NCBI GenBank assembly: GCA_035689185.1
Contig: DASSLY010000078.1
Span: 1 to 64,000 of the forward strand
Direction: 5' to 3'
DNA length: 64,000 bases
DNA from: DASSLY01 sp035689185
Lineage (GTDB): Bacteria > Actinomycetota > Actinomycetes > Actinomycetales > Dermatophilaceae
The position numbers and the translations under genes were made by a program. The notes below the pieces were generated by a model. The model was given only the letters and a program-made list of their open reading frames with translations. It was not told the DNA's origin and did not search any database. Positions 32,130 through 40,919 of the stretch are shown here, in pieces (within the stretch, counting starts at the first letter, position 1; each line of letters begins with the position of its first letter).

Positions 32130-32879
32130 GTGCGTGAATCGTTGAGCGCCTGGTCGAGCGCTGCCGGGGACCTGCTGCTGGGTGCCCGGTGCGCGGGCTG
32201 CGACGTCGCCTGCTGGGGGCTGTGTGCCGGATGCCGGCAGGCGCTCGATCGCCGACAGCCCCGACTCACGCGGCCAACGCCGTGCCCGCAGGGGTTTCCG
32301 CTGACCGTCGCCGCCGGCAACTATGACGCGTTGCTGAAGCGGCTGGTGAGCGCACACAAGGAGCGACAGATCCTGTCCCTGACGCCGGCTCTGGGCCGGC
32401 AGCTGGCAGCCGCGGTACACCTCCTGATGGACTCTGCCCCGGCGTCCACGAGCCCGACCGCTGCCTGCTTGGTGCCGATGCCGTCCGCGGCCGCCGCAGT
32501 CCGGTCGCGCGGCTTCGACGCCAGCTGGGCGCTCGCCGGGCGGGCCGCCCGCGAGCTACGGACGCGGTGGGGGATCGACGCCGTACCGGCACGGCTGCTG
32601 GCGCAGCGGCACGGGGTCCATGACCAGGCGGGTCTGGATGCCCAAGCCCGGCAGGCGAACCTTGCCGGCGGTCTACGGGTGGTCCGCGGGGCGCCGTCTG
32701 GCCGCTCCATCATCCTGATCGACGACGTGGTGACCACTGGCAGCAGCCTGGCCGAAGCCGCCCGTACGCTGCGCGCCGCTGAGGTGGCCATCCGCGGGGC
32801 CGCCACCGTGGCGGCCACCGTAAGATCGCGTCCGGAGAGATCCGAGCGCAACTGGGAGGTGCCAGATGACAGCTGCTGA
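32130..32879 (+). CDS. comF: ComF family phosphoribosyltransferase-like protein
   Basis: 249 residues. An N-terminal zinc-binding cluster (CAGC...LCAGC) precedes a phosphoribosyltransferase fold with the PRPP-binding motif IILIDDVVTTGSS. ComF proteins take part in DNA uptake in naturally competent bacteria; in actinobacteria the gene sits after lpqB by default and its role is unclear. GTG 32130 gives the usual length. The 3' end overlaps the next gene by 14 nt. Confidence 0.88.
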   Translation: MRESLSAWSSAAGDLLLGARCAGCDVACWGLCAGCRQALDRRQPRLTRPTPCPQGFPLTVAAGNYDALLKRLVSAHKERQILSLTPALGRQLAAAVHLLMDSAPASTSPTAACLVPMPSAAAAVRSRGFDASWALAGRAARELRTRWGIDAVPARLLAQRHGVHDQAGLDAQARQANLAGGLRVVRGAPSGRSIILIDDVVTTGSSLAEAARTLRAAEVAIRGAATVAATVRSRPERSERNWEVPDDSC

Positions 32880-33675
32880 GCCGGGCACTACGCCGGATGT
32901 TGGCCCCACATCGCCGCTGGCGGGGTTGCGTGCCGTCGTCACCGGCGGTGCGAGCGGGATCGGTCTCAGTACGGCGAAACTACTGTCGGCGCAGGGTGCA
33001 CGAGTGGCCGTCTTCGACCGGGCCCCCGCTCTCGAGGGCGGCGAGCTGCCCGAGCCGCTTCTTGGGATCGCTGTCGACGTCACCGACGACAGCGCGGTCA
33101 TCGCGGGTCTCGACCGTGCGGCGGCTGAGCTCGGTGGCATTGACATCCTGGTCAACAACGCGGGAATCGGCGCCCAGGGCACCGTCGCCGACAACGACAT
33201 CGAGGAATGGCAGCGGGTCTTCGACGTCAACGTGTTCGGGATCGTCCGGATCACCCGGGCAGCGCTCCCGCTGCTGCGAAGGTCGCAGGCGGCGGCCGTG
33301 GTCAACACCTGCTCGATCGCCGCCACCGCCGGCCTTCCCAACCGGGCCCTCTACTCCGCCACCAAGGGCGCCGTCTTGTCGCTAACCCTGGCGATGGCCG
33401 CCGACCACATCGGTGAGGGGATTCGGTTCAACTGCGTCAACCCCGGCACTGCCGACACACCCTGGATCGGTCGGCTGCTCCAGTCCGCCGCCGACCCGGA
33501 GGCCGAGCGGGCGGCCTTGGAGGCTCGACAGCCGCATGGCCGGCTGGTCAGTGCTGATGAGGTGGCCGCTGCGATCGCCTACCTGGCGGCGCCCACCTCC
33601 GGCTCCACGAACGGCGTCGCTCTCGCGGTCGACGGGGGCATGCAGTCGCTTCGCCTGCGGCCAGCCCAGCGATGA
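32866..33675 (+). CDS. Short-chain dehydrogenase/reductase
   Basis: 269 residues. A classical SDR: cofactor motif TGGASGIG, NNAG, and catalytic Ser (NTCSIAAT) with YSATK. VFDRA after beta-2 carries Asp, suggesting NAD preference. GGAGG lies 5 nt upstream of ATG 32866, which is inside the end of comF. The next complete gene is an aldo/keto reductase, so the pair may oxidise a sugar or aldose (for example L-fucose type), which is only a guess. In other actinobacteria comF is usually followed directly by hpf, so this pair looks inserted. Confidence 0.9.
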   Translation: MTAAEPGTTPDVGPTSPLAGLRAVVTGGASGIGLSTAKLLSAQGARVAVFDRAPALEGGELPEPLLGIAVDVTDDSAVIAGLDRAAAELGGIDILVNNAGIGAQGTVADNDIEEWQRVFDVNVFGIVRITRAALPLLRRSQAAAVVNTCSIAATAGLPNRALYSATKGAVLSLTLAMAADHIGEGIRFNCVNPGTADTPWIGRLLQSAADPEAERAALEARQPHGRLVSADEVAAAIAYLAAPTSGSTNGVALAVDGGMQSLRLRPAQR

Positions 33676-33722
33676 GCACTGCCGCCAGCCCAGCGATGAG
33701 CACGCCGCCATCCCGGCGATGA
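33672..33722 (+). CDS. Possible 16-codon coupling minigene
   Basis: ATG 33672 overlaps the SDR stop as ATGA, reads MSTAASPAMSTPPSRR and stops with TGA at 33720-33722, which overlaps the next ATG (33719) again as ATGA. It lies in a region made of three near copies of CGATGAGCACTGCCGCCAGC, spaced 24 and 23 nt apart. It may pass ribosomes from one gene to the next; it may also be a by-product of the duplication. Confidence 0.4.
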   Translation: MSTAASPAMSTPPSRR

Positions 33723-33738
33723 GCACTGCCGCCAGCCG
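33672..33738 (+). repeat. Three tandem copies of a start-codon region
   Basis: Copies of ATGAGCAC followed by GCCGCCAGCC-like sequence begin at 33672, 33696 and 33719. The last two copies differ by a 1-nt shift in spacing, so only the third is in frame with the aldo/keto reductase. Confidence 0.75.
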
Positions 33739-34678
33739 GTTCGGTCCGGTGGTGCAGGGCTGTGCCGCGCTGGCCGGCCTGTACGCGCCGGTCTCCGACG
33801 ACACCGCTAGAGAAGCGCTGGCCCGTTCCTGGGAGCTGGGCGTACGGGCCTTCGACACCGCACCGCACTACGGCGTCGGCCTGTCGGAGGAGCGGCTCGG
33901 TCGGTTCCTGCGACAGCGGCCACGGGGGGAGTTCGTGGTGTCCACCAAGGTGGGTCGCCTGCTGCTCGACGACCCGCAGGCACCTGAGCACGGCGAGGGG
34001 TTCGCCGGCACTCCGCGGCGACGCCGGATCAGGGACTACACCGCAGACGGCGTCCGCAGGTCGTTGGATGCCTCGATGGAGCGGCTCGGGTTGGACCGGA
34101 TCGACCTGGTCCTGATCCATGATCCTGAAGACCACATGGAGGAGGCGCTGCGGCAGGCCGCACCTGCCCTGAGCCGGCTGCGGGACTCCGGTGTCATCGA
34201 CGGCTACGGCGTAGGCACGAACTACTGCGAGGTGGCTCTCCGGTTCGCCACCGAAACCGACAGCGACCATGTGCTCATCGCGGGACGCTACACGCTGCTC
34301 GACCGGCGTGCCGAGCAGCTGCTGCTGCCGACCTGCGCCGAAAGGGGCGTCGCGGTGCTCGCGGCCGGCGTGCTGAACAGCGGCCTGCTCGCCGACCCGA
34401 GCCCCGGCGCACGGTTCGACTACTCCGAGGTTCCGCAGGAGCTGCTGGATGCCGCCGCGCGGATGGAGCGCACCTGCTTGAGGTCAGGAGTGTCGCTGCG
34501 GGCGGCGGCTCTGCAGTTCCCTGCCCGCCATCCGGCGGTCGTCGGGGTGGTCATCGGCGCGGAGACTGCACCGCTGGTCGAGGACTGTCTCCTTCAGCGA
34601 GAGGTGCCGATCCCGCCGGCGCTGTGGGACGAGCTGGACGCCCTGGTGCCTGACCAAGCCCTACTGAGAAGTCCGTGA
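33719..34678 (+). CDS. Aldo/keto reductase (aldose dehydrogenase type)
   Basis: 319 residues. TIM-barrel aldo/keto reductase with FDTAPHYGVGLSEERLG (catalytic Asp and Tyr), STKVGR (Lys) and LIHDPEDH (His). The overall pattern, including RDYTADGVRRSLDASMERLGLDRIDLVLIHDP, fits the D-threo-aldose 1-dehydrogenase (L-fucose dehydrogenase) group. ATG 33719 overlaps the stop of the 16-codon minigene. The partner SDR lies just upstream; no fucose transporter or fuconate pathway gene is seen nearby, so substrate remains open. Confidence 0.88.
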   Translation: MSTAASRFGPVVQGCAALAGLYAPVSDDTAREALARSWELGVRAFDTAPHYGVGLSEERLGRFLRQRPRGEFVVSTKVGRLLLDDPQAPEHGEGFAGTPRRRRIRDYTADGVRRSLDASMERLGLDRIDLVLIHDPEDHMEEALRQAAPALSRLRDSGVIDGYGVGTNYCEVALRFATETDSDHVLIAGRYTLLDRRAEQLLLPTCAERGVAVLAAGVLNSGLLADPSPGARFDYSEVPQELLDAAARMERTCLRSGVSLRAAALQFPARHPAVVGVVIGAETAPLVEDCLLQREVPIPPALWDELDALVPDQALLRSP

Positions 34679-34882
34679 GGATCGGTGGTGCACAGTGGTA
34701 ATCGGGGCACCCAAGGACTAGCGTCGTTGCATGGCTTCTGCCCTGAGCTCCACCGCACGGCTGAGGTGGCTCGCCGGGTGGGAGCCGTGTCAGTTCCGTC
34801 CCGTCCGGCACTAGCGCCGACTCGATGACGAGCAGTCGTACGAACTGCCGGGCGGACCACCCCATACGTACTGGAGGTTGAG

Positions 34883-35524
34883 ATGGATGTTGTCGTCAAG
34901 AGCCGTCACTGCAACGTGTCGGATCAGTTCCGCAGTCTGGTGGAGGAGAAGATCACTCGCCTCGAAAAGCTCGACGACCGGGTCATCCGGGTCGAGGTAG
35001 AGGTCTCCGCGGAGAGGAACAAGCGGCAACACGACCAGGCGAGCAAGGTAGAGATCACGGTACGCAGCAAGGGACCCGTCGTCCGGGCCGAAGCGGCCTC
35101 CGAGGACAAGTCGGCGGCCTTTGACATGGCGTTGGACAAGCTGATGGCTCAGCTGCGCAAGGCCGCAGATCGAAAGCGCGTGCACCGCGGCACCCGTACC
35201 CCGCGCTCCCTGCACGAGGCGGCTGCCGAGATGCCGTCGGCTACGCCTGCTGAGCCGTCGATCAACGGGTTCGAGGACGTCCACCGGATCGCCGGCATCG
35301 AAGTTCACGGAGACGGCCCGCTGGTGGTGCGGGAGAAGACCCACGAGGCAGTGCCGATGACACTCGACCAGGCGCTCGAGGCGCTGGAGTTGGTCGGGCA
35401 CGACTTCTATCTCTTCATCGACGCCGAGCACCTGTCGCCCAGCGTCGTCTACCGCCGACGCGCCTACGACTACGGCGTGATCCGGTTGCAGCATGCGGAG
35501 GCACTGGTCGGCAGCGGGCGCTGA
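34883..35524 (+). CDS. hpf: Ribosome hibernation promoting factor, long form
   Basis: 213 residues. The N-terminal S30AE domain (about 1-100) binds the decoding site, and the C-terminal domain (about 150-205; MTLDQALEALELVGHDFYLFIDAE, VYRRRAYDYGVIRL) drives 100S ribosome dimerisation, which marks the long form. GGAGG lies 6 nt upstream of ATG 34883. The 204-nt gap upstream has no other gene and probably holds its promoter. secA lies downstream after an inserted glycosylase-like gene. Confidence 0.97.
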   Translation: MDVVVKSRHCNVSDQFRSLVEEKITRLEKLDDRVIRVEVEVSAERNKRQHDQASKVEITVRSKGPVVRAEAASEDKSAAFDMALDKLMAQLRKAADRKRVHRGTRTPRSLHEAAAEMPSATPAEPSINGFEDVHRIAGIEVHGDGPLVVREKTHEAVPMTLDQALEALELVGHDFYLFIDAEHLSPSVVYRRRAYDYGVIRLQHAEALVGSGR

Positions 35525-35549
35525 GCCAGCGTCGAACCGTCCTGACGCG

Positions 35550-35582
35550 GCGGCCGCGACACCTCCGGGTGCCTGCGGCCGC
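35550..35582 (+). terminator. Hairpin terminator of hpf
   Basis: Two GCGGCCGC arms enclose an inner CACC / GGTG stem with a TCCG loop. It starts 26 nt after the hpf stop and lies upstream of the next gene's promoter. No T tract follows. Confidence 0.5.
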
Positions 35583-35629
35583 TGCCCGCTGCCCGGGGTG
35601 CCTGCCCGTTCGGTGTCAGTTCCGTTTCG

Positions 35630-35635
35630 TACGCT
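35630..35635 (+). promoter_or_regulatory. Leaderless-type -10 box of the YcaQ-like gene
   Basis: TACGCT lies 6 nt before GTG 35642, without a ribosome site. Confidence 0.5.
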
Positions 35636-35641
35636 GCACGG

Positions 35642-36862
35642 GTGCGTAGTCAGTCGCTGTCTCGATCCCAGGCCCGTCGGGTGGCGCTGGCGGCTCAGGG
35701 CTTTGTCGCGGGTCGACCAGATCGCACGATCGGGATCCGGGACATTCAGGCGGTGGCCACTCGACTCGGCCAGTTCCAGATCGACTCGGTGAACGTGGTC
35801 ACCCGGGCTCACTACGCTCCGCTGTACTCGCGGCTCGGTCCCTACGACACCGCCCTGCTGGAGCGTGCTGCGCACACGCCTCCGCGTCGGCTGTTCGAGT
35901 ACTGGGGGCACGCCGCCAGCCTGATCGACGTGCAGTTGCAGCCGTTGCTCCGGTTCCGCATGCAACCGGGCTACCGGGATGTCTGGGCCGGTGTGGAGAG
36001 GGTGGCCCGCCAGCAGCCGCAGCTGGTCAGCTGGGTTCGCGAGCAGGTCGTGCAGCACGGGCCGCTGAGCGCGCGCCAGATCGAGCACCAGGAGGAGCGG
36101 TCCCGCGCTTCGTGGGGGTGGAACTGGTCGTCGGTGAAGACGGTGCTCGAGTGGCTCTTCTACACGGGGGAGGTGACGTCGGCGCTTCGCAACTCCTCCT
36201 TCGAGCGGGTCTACGACCTGCCCGAGCGGGTGCTGCCGCCGGCTGTGCTGCGCGCACCGACACCTACCGTGGAGCAGTCGGTACTAGGCCTGGTTCGCCG
36301 CGGCGGACAGGCTCTGGGCGTCGCCAGCGAGGCCAGTCTGCGGGACTACTTCCGCACTCGGCCGGCGCAGACCCGACAGGCGATCGCGGAGCTGGTGGAG
36401 GCAGGTGAGCTGGTGCCGGTGTCGGTCGAGGGCAGCAACAGCCGTCCGTTCTACCTGTGGCACTCGGCCAAGATGCCACGATCTGTCTCGGCTCGGGCGC
36501 TGCTGTCGCCGTTCGACTCGCTGATGTTCGACCGGTCCCGGCTGGAGCGGATCTTCGACTTCCGCTACCGGATCGAGATCTACGTGCCGGAGCCGAAGCG
36601 GATCCACGGCTACTACGTATATCCGTTCCTGCTCGGCGACAGGTTCGTTGCGCGGGTGGACCTCAAAGCCGATCGCGCCGCTGGCGTCCTTCGGGTCAAC
36701 TCGGCGTGGATCGAGCGGCTCAGCGGCGTGGACAGTCGCCAGGTGGCCGAGGAGCTGCACGCCGAGCTCGTGGTGATGGCCGGCTGGCTCCGGCTGAGCG
36801 ACGTCCACGTCCTCCCGCGGGGGGACCTCGGGCCACTGCTGGCGTCGGTGGCTCCGCCATGA
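35642..36862 (+). CDS. YcaQ/AlkX-like DNA glycosylase, winged-helix
   Basis: 406 residues. The family pattern is clear: SRSQARRVALAAQGF near the N-terminus, FQIDSVNVVTRAHYAPLYSRLGPYD with the catalytic QxD, LFEYWGHAASLID, and the C-terminal LLSPFDSLMFDRSRLERIFDFRYRIEIYVP. YcaQ-type enzymes unhook interstrand DNA cross-links by cutting the glycosidic bond. The Gln-Ile-Asp triad residues are intact. It sits between hpf and secA, with its own predicted leaderless promoter. Confidence 0.92.
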   Translation: MRSQSLSRSQARRVALAAQGFVAGRPDRTIGIRDIQAVATRLGQFQIDSVNVVTRAHYAPLYSRLGPYDTALLERAAHTPPRRLFEYWGHAASLIDVQLQPLLRFRMQPGYRDVWAGVERVARQQPQLVSWVREQVVQHGPLSARQIEHQEERSRASWGWNWSSVKTVLEWLFYTGEVTSALRNSSFERVYDLPERVLPPAVLRAPTPTVEQSVLGLVRRGGQALGVASEASLRDYFRTRPAQTRQAIAELVEAGELVPVSVEGSNSRPFYLWHSAKMPRSVSARALLSPFDSLMFDRSRLERIFDFRYRIEIYVPEPKRIHGYYVYPFLLGDRFVARVDLKADRAAGVLRVNSAWIERLSGVDSRQVAEELHAELVVMAGWLRLSDVHVLPRGDLGPLLASVAPP

Positions 36863-36993
36863 ACCCGCGACGCCACTACCATGGTCGGGGGCCGCGGGCT
36901 CCTTGGCCAAGGCGGGAACCCGCGCTAGTTTTCATCGGTTGACCCTGCCGGGTTACCGCACGAGTTGGATCGACAAGGGAGTAGAGCATCCCC

Positions 36994-39867
36994 GTGGCAT
37001 TCATGGACAAACTGCTGCGCTTCGGCGAGGGCAAGATTCTCCGCCAGCTGAAGGGCATCGCCGACCAGGTGAACTCCATCGAGGACGACTTCGTCGCGAT
37101 GAGCGACGACGAGCTGCGCGGCCAGACGGCTGACTTCAAGCAGCGGTACGCCAACGGCGAGGGCCTGGAGAGTCTGCTTCCGGAGGCTTTCGCCACGGTC
37201 CGCGAGGCCAGCCACCGGGTGCTCGGCAAGCGTCACTACGACGTCCAGATCCAGGGTGGGGCGGCGCTGCATCTGGGAAACATCGCCGAGATGAAGACTG
37301 GTGAGGGCAAGACGCTGGTTTCGACCGCGCCCGCGTACCTGAACGCCCTCACCGGCCGCGGCGTCCATATCGTGACAGTGAACGACTACCTGGCCAAGCG
37401 CGACTCCGAGTGGATGGGCCGGGTGCACCACTTCCTCGGGCTCGAGGTGGGGGCGATCTTGTCCCAGATGGAGCCGGCCGAGCGTCGTAAGGCCTACAAC
37501 GCCGACATCACCTACGGAACGAACAACGAGTTCGGCTTCGACTATCTCCGTGACAACATGGCGCTGACCCTGGAGGACTGCGTCCAGCGGGACTACCACT
37601 TCGCCATCGTCGACGAGGTCGACTCCATCCTGGTGGACGAGGCACGTACGCCGCTGATCATCTCCGGGCCGGCGGAGGACTCCCACGCGTGGTATCCCGA
37701 GTTCGCGAAGATGGTCAACCGGCTCCAGCGCGACGTGCACTACGAGGTCGACGAGAAGAAGCGGACAGTCGCCATCCTCGAGCAGGGAATCGATCAGGTC
37801 GAGGATCGGCTCGGCATCGACAACCTGTACGAGTCGGCCAACACGCCGCTGATCTCGTACCTGAACAACGCGCTGAAGGCCAAGGAGCTGTTCCGGCGCG
37901 ACAAGGACTATGTCGTGATGGACGGCGAGGTGCTGATCGTCGACGAGCACACCGGCCGAACGCTGGTCGGCCGTCGTTACAACGAAGGTCTGCACCAGGC
38001 GATCGAAGCCAAGGAGAAGGTGGAGATCCGCGACGAATACCAGACGCTGGCGACCATCACCTTGCAGAACTTCTTCCGCATGTACGAGAAGCTCTCCGGC
38101 ATGACGGGTACGGCCATGACCGAGGCCAGCGAGTTCCAGAAGATCTACGGGCTGGGCGTGGTGCCCATCCCGACGAACCAGCCGATGATCCGCATGGACC
38201 AGCGCGACCTGATCTACCGCACCGAGGAGGCCAAGTTCGCGGCCATCGTGGCAGACGTCTCGGCCCGACACGAGGCCGGACAGCCGGTCCTGATCGGCAC
38301 CGCCTCGGTCGCCAAGTCGGAGATCCTGTCCAAGCTGCTGCTGCAGGCAGGGGTTCGCCATGAGGTGCTCAACGCCAAGCAGCATGAGCGGGAAGCTGCG
38401 ATCATCGCCCTGGCCGGCGCGAAGAGCGCGGTCACCGTGGCAACCAACATGGCTGGACGTGGGACCGACATCATCCTCGGCGGCAACCCGGAGTTCCTCG
38501 CCGACAAGAAGCTGCACGACGCCGGCATTGACGCCCTGGAGAACTCCGAGGAGTACGAGGCCCGCTACCCCGAGATTCTGAAGGAGTTCGAGCAGCAGGT
38601 CGGCGCCGAGCACGAGGAGGTCGTCGGCCTGGGTGGCCTGTACGTGGTCGGGTCGGAGCGGCACGAGTCCCGGCGGATCGACAACCAGCTCCGTGGACGC
38701 TCCGGTCGCCAGGGTGACCCGGGGGAGAGCCGGTTCTACCTCTCGCTCGGCGACGACCTGATGCGACTCTTCAAGTCCGACATCGTCGAGTGGGTCCTGC
38801 AGGCGCTTAAGGTTCCCGACGATCAGCCGATCGAGAACAAGCGGGTCTCCGCCTCGATCGCCAGCGCCCAGGCGCAGGTGGAGGCGCAGAACTTCGAGAC
38901 CCGGAAGAACATCCTGAAGTACGACGACGTGATGAACCGCCAACGGCATGCCGTCTACGGTGACCGCCGGAAGGTGCTCGAGGGCGCCGACGTCGAGAAG
39001 CAGCTACGCAACACCGTCGACACCGTGGTCGAGCAGTACGTCCTGGGCGCCACCCAGGGGTTTGCCGAGGACTGGGACCTGGAACAGCTGTGGACCACCG
39101 TCGGCACCCTCTACCCCGTCTCCCTCGTCCGGGAGGAGTGGGAGGAGCGCGAGGACCTCGATCGCGCGGAACTGGTCGAGGCCTTCAAGCAGGACGCGCA
39201 GGCTGCCTACGACAGGCGTGAGGCCGCGCTCGGCGCGGAGGTGATGCGCGAGCTCGAGCGGCGGGTCATGCTGACGGTGCTCGACCGCAAGTGGCGCGAG
39301 CACCTGTACGAGATGGACTACCTCCGCGAAGGCATCGGGCTGCGGGCGATGGCGCAGCGCGACCCGTTGGTGGAGTACCAACGTGAGGGCGGCGCGATGT
39401 TCTCCGCGATGATGGAGGCCTTCATGGAGGAGGTCGTCGGCTACGTCTTCCACCTGGAGGTCCAGATCGAGACGACGCCCTCGGTGGGCGTGGTGGCCGG
39501 CGCCGACGGGAGAGCCGTCCAGATCGGCAACGGCACCAGGCCCAGCAGGCCGCTGGTCGAGTCCGGGCCTGACCCCGACGGCCCGGGTGTGGAGGTCCAC
39601 ACCGTCGGAGCGGAGCAGCCCGAGGAGGAGCTGCCAGACGAAGAACTGGCCGCTGCCCTACGGCCACAGATCTCGGCGAAGGGCTTGGCGGCCTCGGCTC
39701 GCCAAGGCGTGACCTACTCGGCCCCCGACGAGGACGGGTCGGTCAAGACCTCCGGCAAGCCAGTCCCGGCACAATCGGAGTACGCGGGCGTGGGACGGAA
39801 CGCTCCGTGCCCGTGTGGCTCTGGGAAGAAGTTCAAGATGTGTCACGGACGCGCCGGGGCGAGCTGA
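36994..39867 (+). CDS. secA: Preprotein translocase ATPase SecA
   Basis: 957 residues. SecA drives protein export through SecYEG. Walker A is GEGKT at 103-107, the DEAD-like Walker B is IVDEVDSILVDEARTPLIISGP, and the second motor domain has ATNMAGRGTDIILGG and RRIDNQLRGRSGRQGDPG. The C-terminal zinc-binding tail PCPCGSGKKFKMCHG, which contacts SecB or ribosomes, is present. GTG 36994 or ATG 37003 could start the protein; GTG gives the usual AFMDKLLRFGEGK. The DUF3048 lipoprotein gene begins 35 nt downstream. Confidence 0.98.
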   Translation: MAFMDKLLRFGEGKILRQLKGIADQVNSIEDDFVAMSDDELRGQTADFKQRYANGEGLESLLPEAFATVREASHRVLGKRHYDVQIQGGAALHLGNIAEMKTGEGKTLVSTAPAYLNALTGRGVHIVTVNDYLAKRDSEWMGRVHHFLGLEVGAILSQMEPAERRKAYNADITYGTNNEFGFDYLRDNMALTLEDCVQRDYHFAIVDEVDSILVDEARTPLIISGPAEDSHAWYPEFAKMVNRLQRDVHYEVDEKKRTVAILEQGIDQVEDRLGIDNLYESANTPLISYLNNALKAKELFRRDKDYVVMDGEVLIVDEHTGRTLVGRRYNEGLHQAIEAKEKVEIRDEYQTLATITLQNFFRMYEKLSGMTGTAMTEASEFQKIYGLGVVPIPTNQPMIRMDQRDLIYRTEEAKFAAIVADVSARHEAGQPVLIGTASVAKSEILSKLLLQAGVRHEVLNAKQHEREAAIIALAGAKSAVTVATNMAGRGTDIILGGNPEFLADKKLHDAGIDALENSEEYEARYPEILKEFEQQVGAEHEEVVGLGGLYVVGSERHESRRIDNQLRGRSGRQGDPGESRFYLSLGDDLMRLFKSDIVEWVLQALKVPDDQPIENKRVSASIASAQAQVEAQNFETRKNILKYDDVMNRQRHAVYGDRRKVLEGADVEKQLRNTVDTVVEQYVLGATQGFAEDWDLEQLWTTVGTLYPVSLVREEWEEREDLDRAELVEAFKQDAQAAYDRREAALGAEVMRELERRVMLTVLDRKWREHLYEMDYLREGIGLRAMAQRDPLVEYQREGGAMFSAMMEAFMEEVVGYVFHLEVQIETTPSVGVVAGADGRAVQIGNGTRPSRPLVESGPDPDGPGVEVHTVGAEQPEEELPDEELAAALRPQISAKGLAASARQGVTYSAPDEDGSVKTSGKPVPAQSEYAGVGRNAPCPCGSGKKFKMCHGRAGAS

Positions 39868-39888
39868 GCTGCGAGCCGATCGGTTCCC

Positions 39889-39894
39889 TAGGCT
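39889..39894 (+). promoter_or_regulatory. Leaderless-type -10 box of the DUF3048 gene
   Basis: TAGGCT lies 8 nt before GTG 39903, just after the secA stop. Confidence 0.45.
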
Positions 39895-39902
39895 CGGTGC
39901 CT

Positions 39903-40886
39903 GTGGACCTCACCAGAGCAATCCGGCTGGCCGCGGCAGCCTTGGTGCTCACGCTGGGCTGTGCCACCGCGGCCTGCAGCAAACCTGAGCAGCCGCCCGG
40001 TTCGGCGATCACTCCGGCTCCTGGCACGTCGCAGCCCAGTCCGAGCGAGAGTGCGAAGCCGCGTACCGACCCGCTCACCGGAGGAAGGGTGTCAGGGAAT
40101 GAGGTGTTCGCGGTCAAGATCGAGAACACCGCCGCAGCGCGTCCCCAGGTCGGGCTCGGTGCGGCCGACATCGTGGTGGTCGAGGAGGTCGAGGCCCGGC
40201 TCACCCGGCTGATCGGCATCTACTCCAGCAGCTTCCCTCCCAGGGTGGGGCCGGTCCGCAGCGCGCGGAACACCGACGCACGCTTGCTACCCATGTTCGG
40301 CCGTCCGGGGCTGGTCTACTCGGGCGCGAACCGTAAGGTCCAGCGGAAGCTCCGCGAGTCCTCCTTGGTGCCGATCGAAAGGTCAGACCGGGACTCCCGG
40401 CGCCCGGCACCGCACAATGTGATGGTGGATCTGAGCCGGATCGCCAAGTCCGCCAGGGTCGGCACCGCGCAGGATGTCGGCTTCACCTTCGCTGCCGAGG
40501 ACTCTCGGTGGCGGCGGGCAGAGGCCCTCCGCACTGTCACGGTGAGGGTCGGTGCGGACACCACAACCTTCGACTATCGGGCCGGTGGGTACGCGGTCAG
40601 CTGGAACGGGAGGCCCAACGTCGACGGCGATACCCGCAGACCGGTCAGAACCGACAACGTGCTCGTGCTCTCCGTCCGGAACCGGCGCGACCGGGACTCC
40701 ACCTCCAGCATCTCCGTCGTCTCCGAGACGGTGGGCACCGGCACGGTTGCCCTGTATCGCGACGGCAAGCGGCTCACCGGAACCTGGACGCGACGGGCGG
40801 TGAACCGGCCGATGACCTTCCGGGACGGGAGCGGCACACCCATCCCGCTCAAGCCGGGAAAGAGCTGGATTCTGCTGCAGGCCTGA
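39903..40886 (+). CDS. DUF3048 lipoprotein (YerB-like)
   Basis: 327 residues. The signal peptide ends CATAAC, a lipobox, followed by a Ser/Pro linker. The DUF3048 body shows DPLTGGRVSGNEVFAVKIENTAAARPQVGLGAADIVVVEEVEA, LIGIYSSSFPPRVGPVRSARNTDARLLPMFG and a C-terminal domain ending IPLKPGKSWILL. YerB-type proteins are extracytoplasmic and functionally undefined. GTG 39903 gives a compact signal sequence. Confidence 0.88.
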   Translation: MDLTRAIRLAAAALVLTLGCATAACSKPEQPPGSAITPAPGTSQPSPSESAKPRTDPLTGGRVSGNEVFAVKIENTAAARPQVGLGAADIVVVEEVEARLTRLIGIYSSSFPPRVGPVRSARNTDARLLPMFGRPGLVYSGANRKVQRKLRESSLVPIERSDRDSRRPAPHNVMVDLSRIAKSARVGTAQDVGFTFAAEDSRWRRAEALRTVTVRVGADTTTFDYRAGGYAVSWNGRPNVDGDTRRPVRTDNVLVLSVRNRRDRDSTSSISVVSETVGTGTVALYRDGKRLTGTWTRRAVNRPMTFRDGSGTPIPLKPGKSWILLQA

Positions 40887-40889
40887 GCG

Positions 40890-40918
40890 TCCGCGGGTGG
40901 AGTGCGTGGGCCTGCGGA
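40890..40918. terminator. Bidirectional terminator hairpin
   Basis: TCCGCGGG and CCTGCGGA form an 8-bp stem (one G-U pair on the plus-strand RNA) with a 13-nt loop, between the convergent DUF3048 and Rv3235-like genes. Confidence 0.4.
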
Positions 40919-40919
40919 G

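Noticed and set aside
36925..38949. Long 674-codon open frame on the minus strand across secA
   Set aside because: It is fully antisense to secA, whose motifs are unmistakable. High-GC coding DNA produces such frames by codon bias. The same applies to minus-strand frames across the glutamate dehydrogenase (52735-54366) and helicase-region plus-strand frames (59547-61052).
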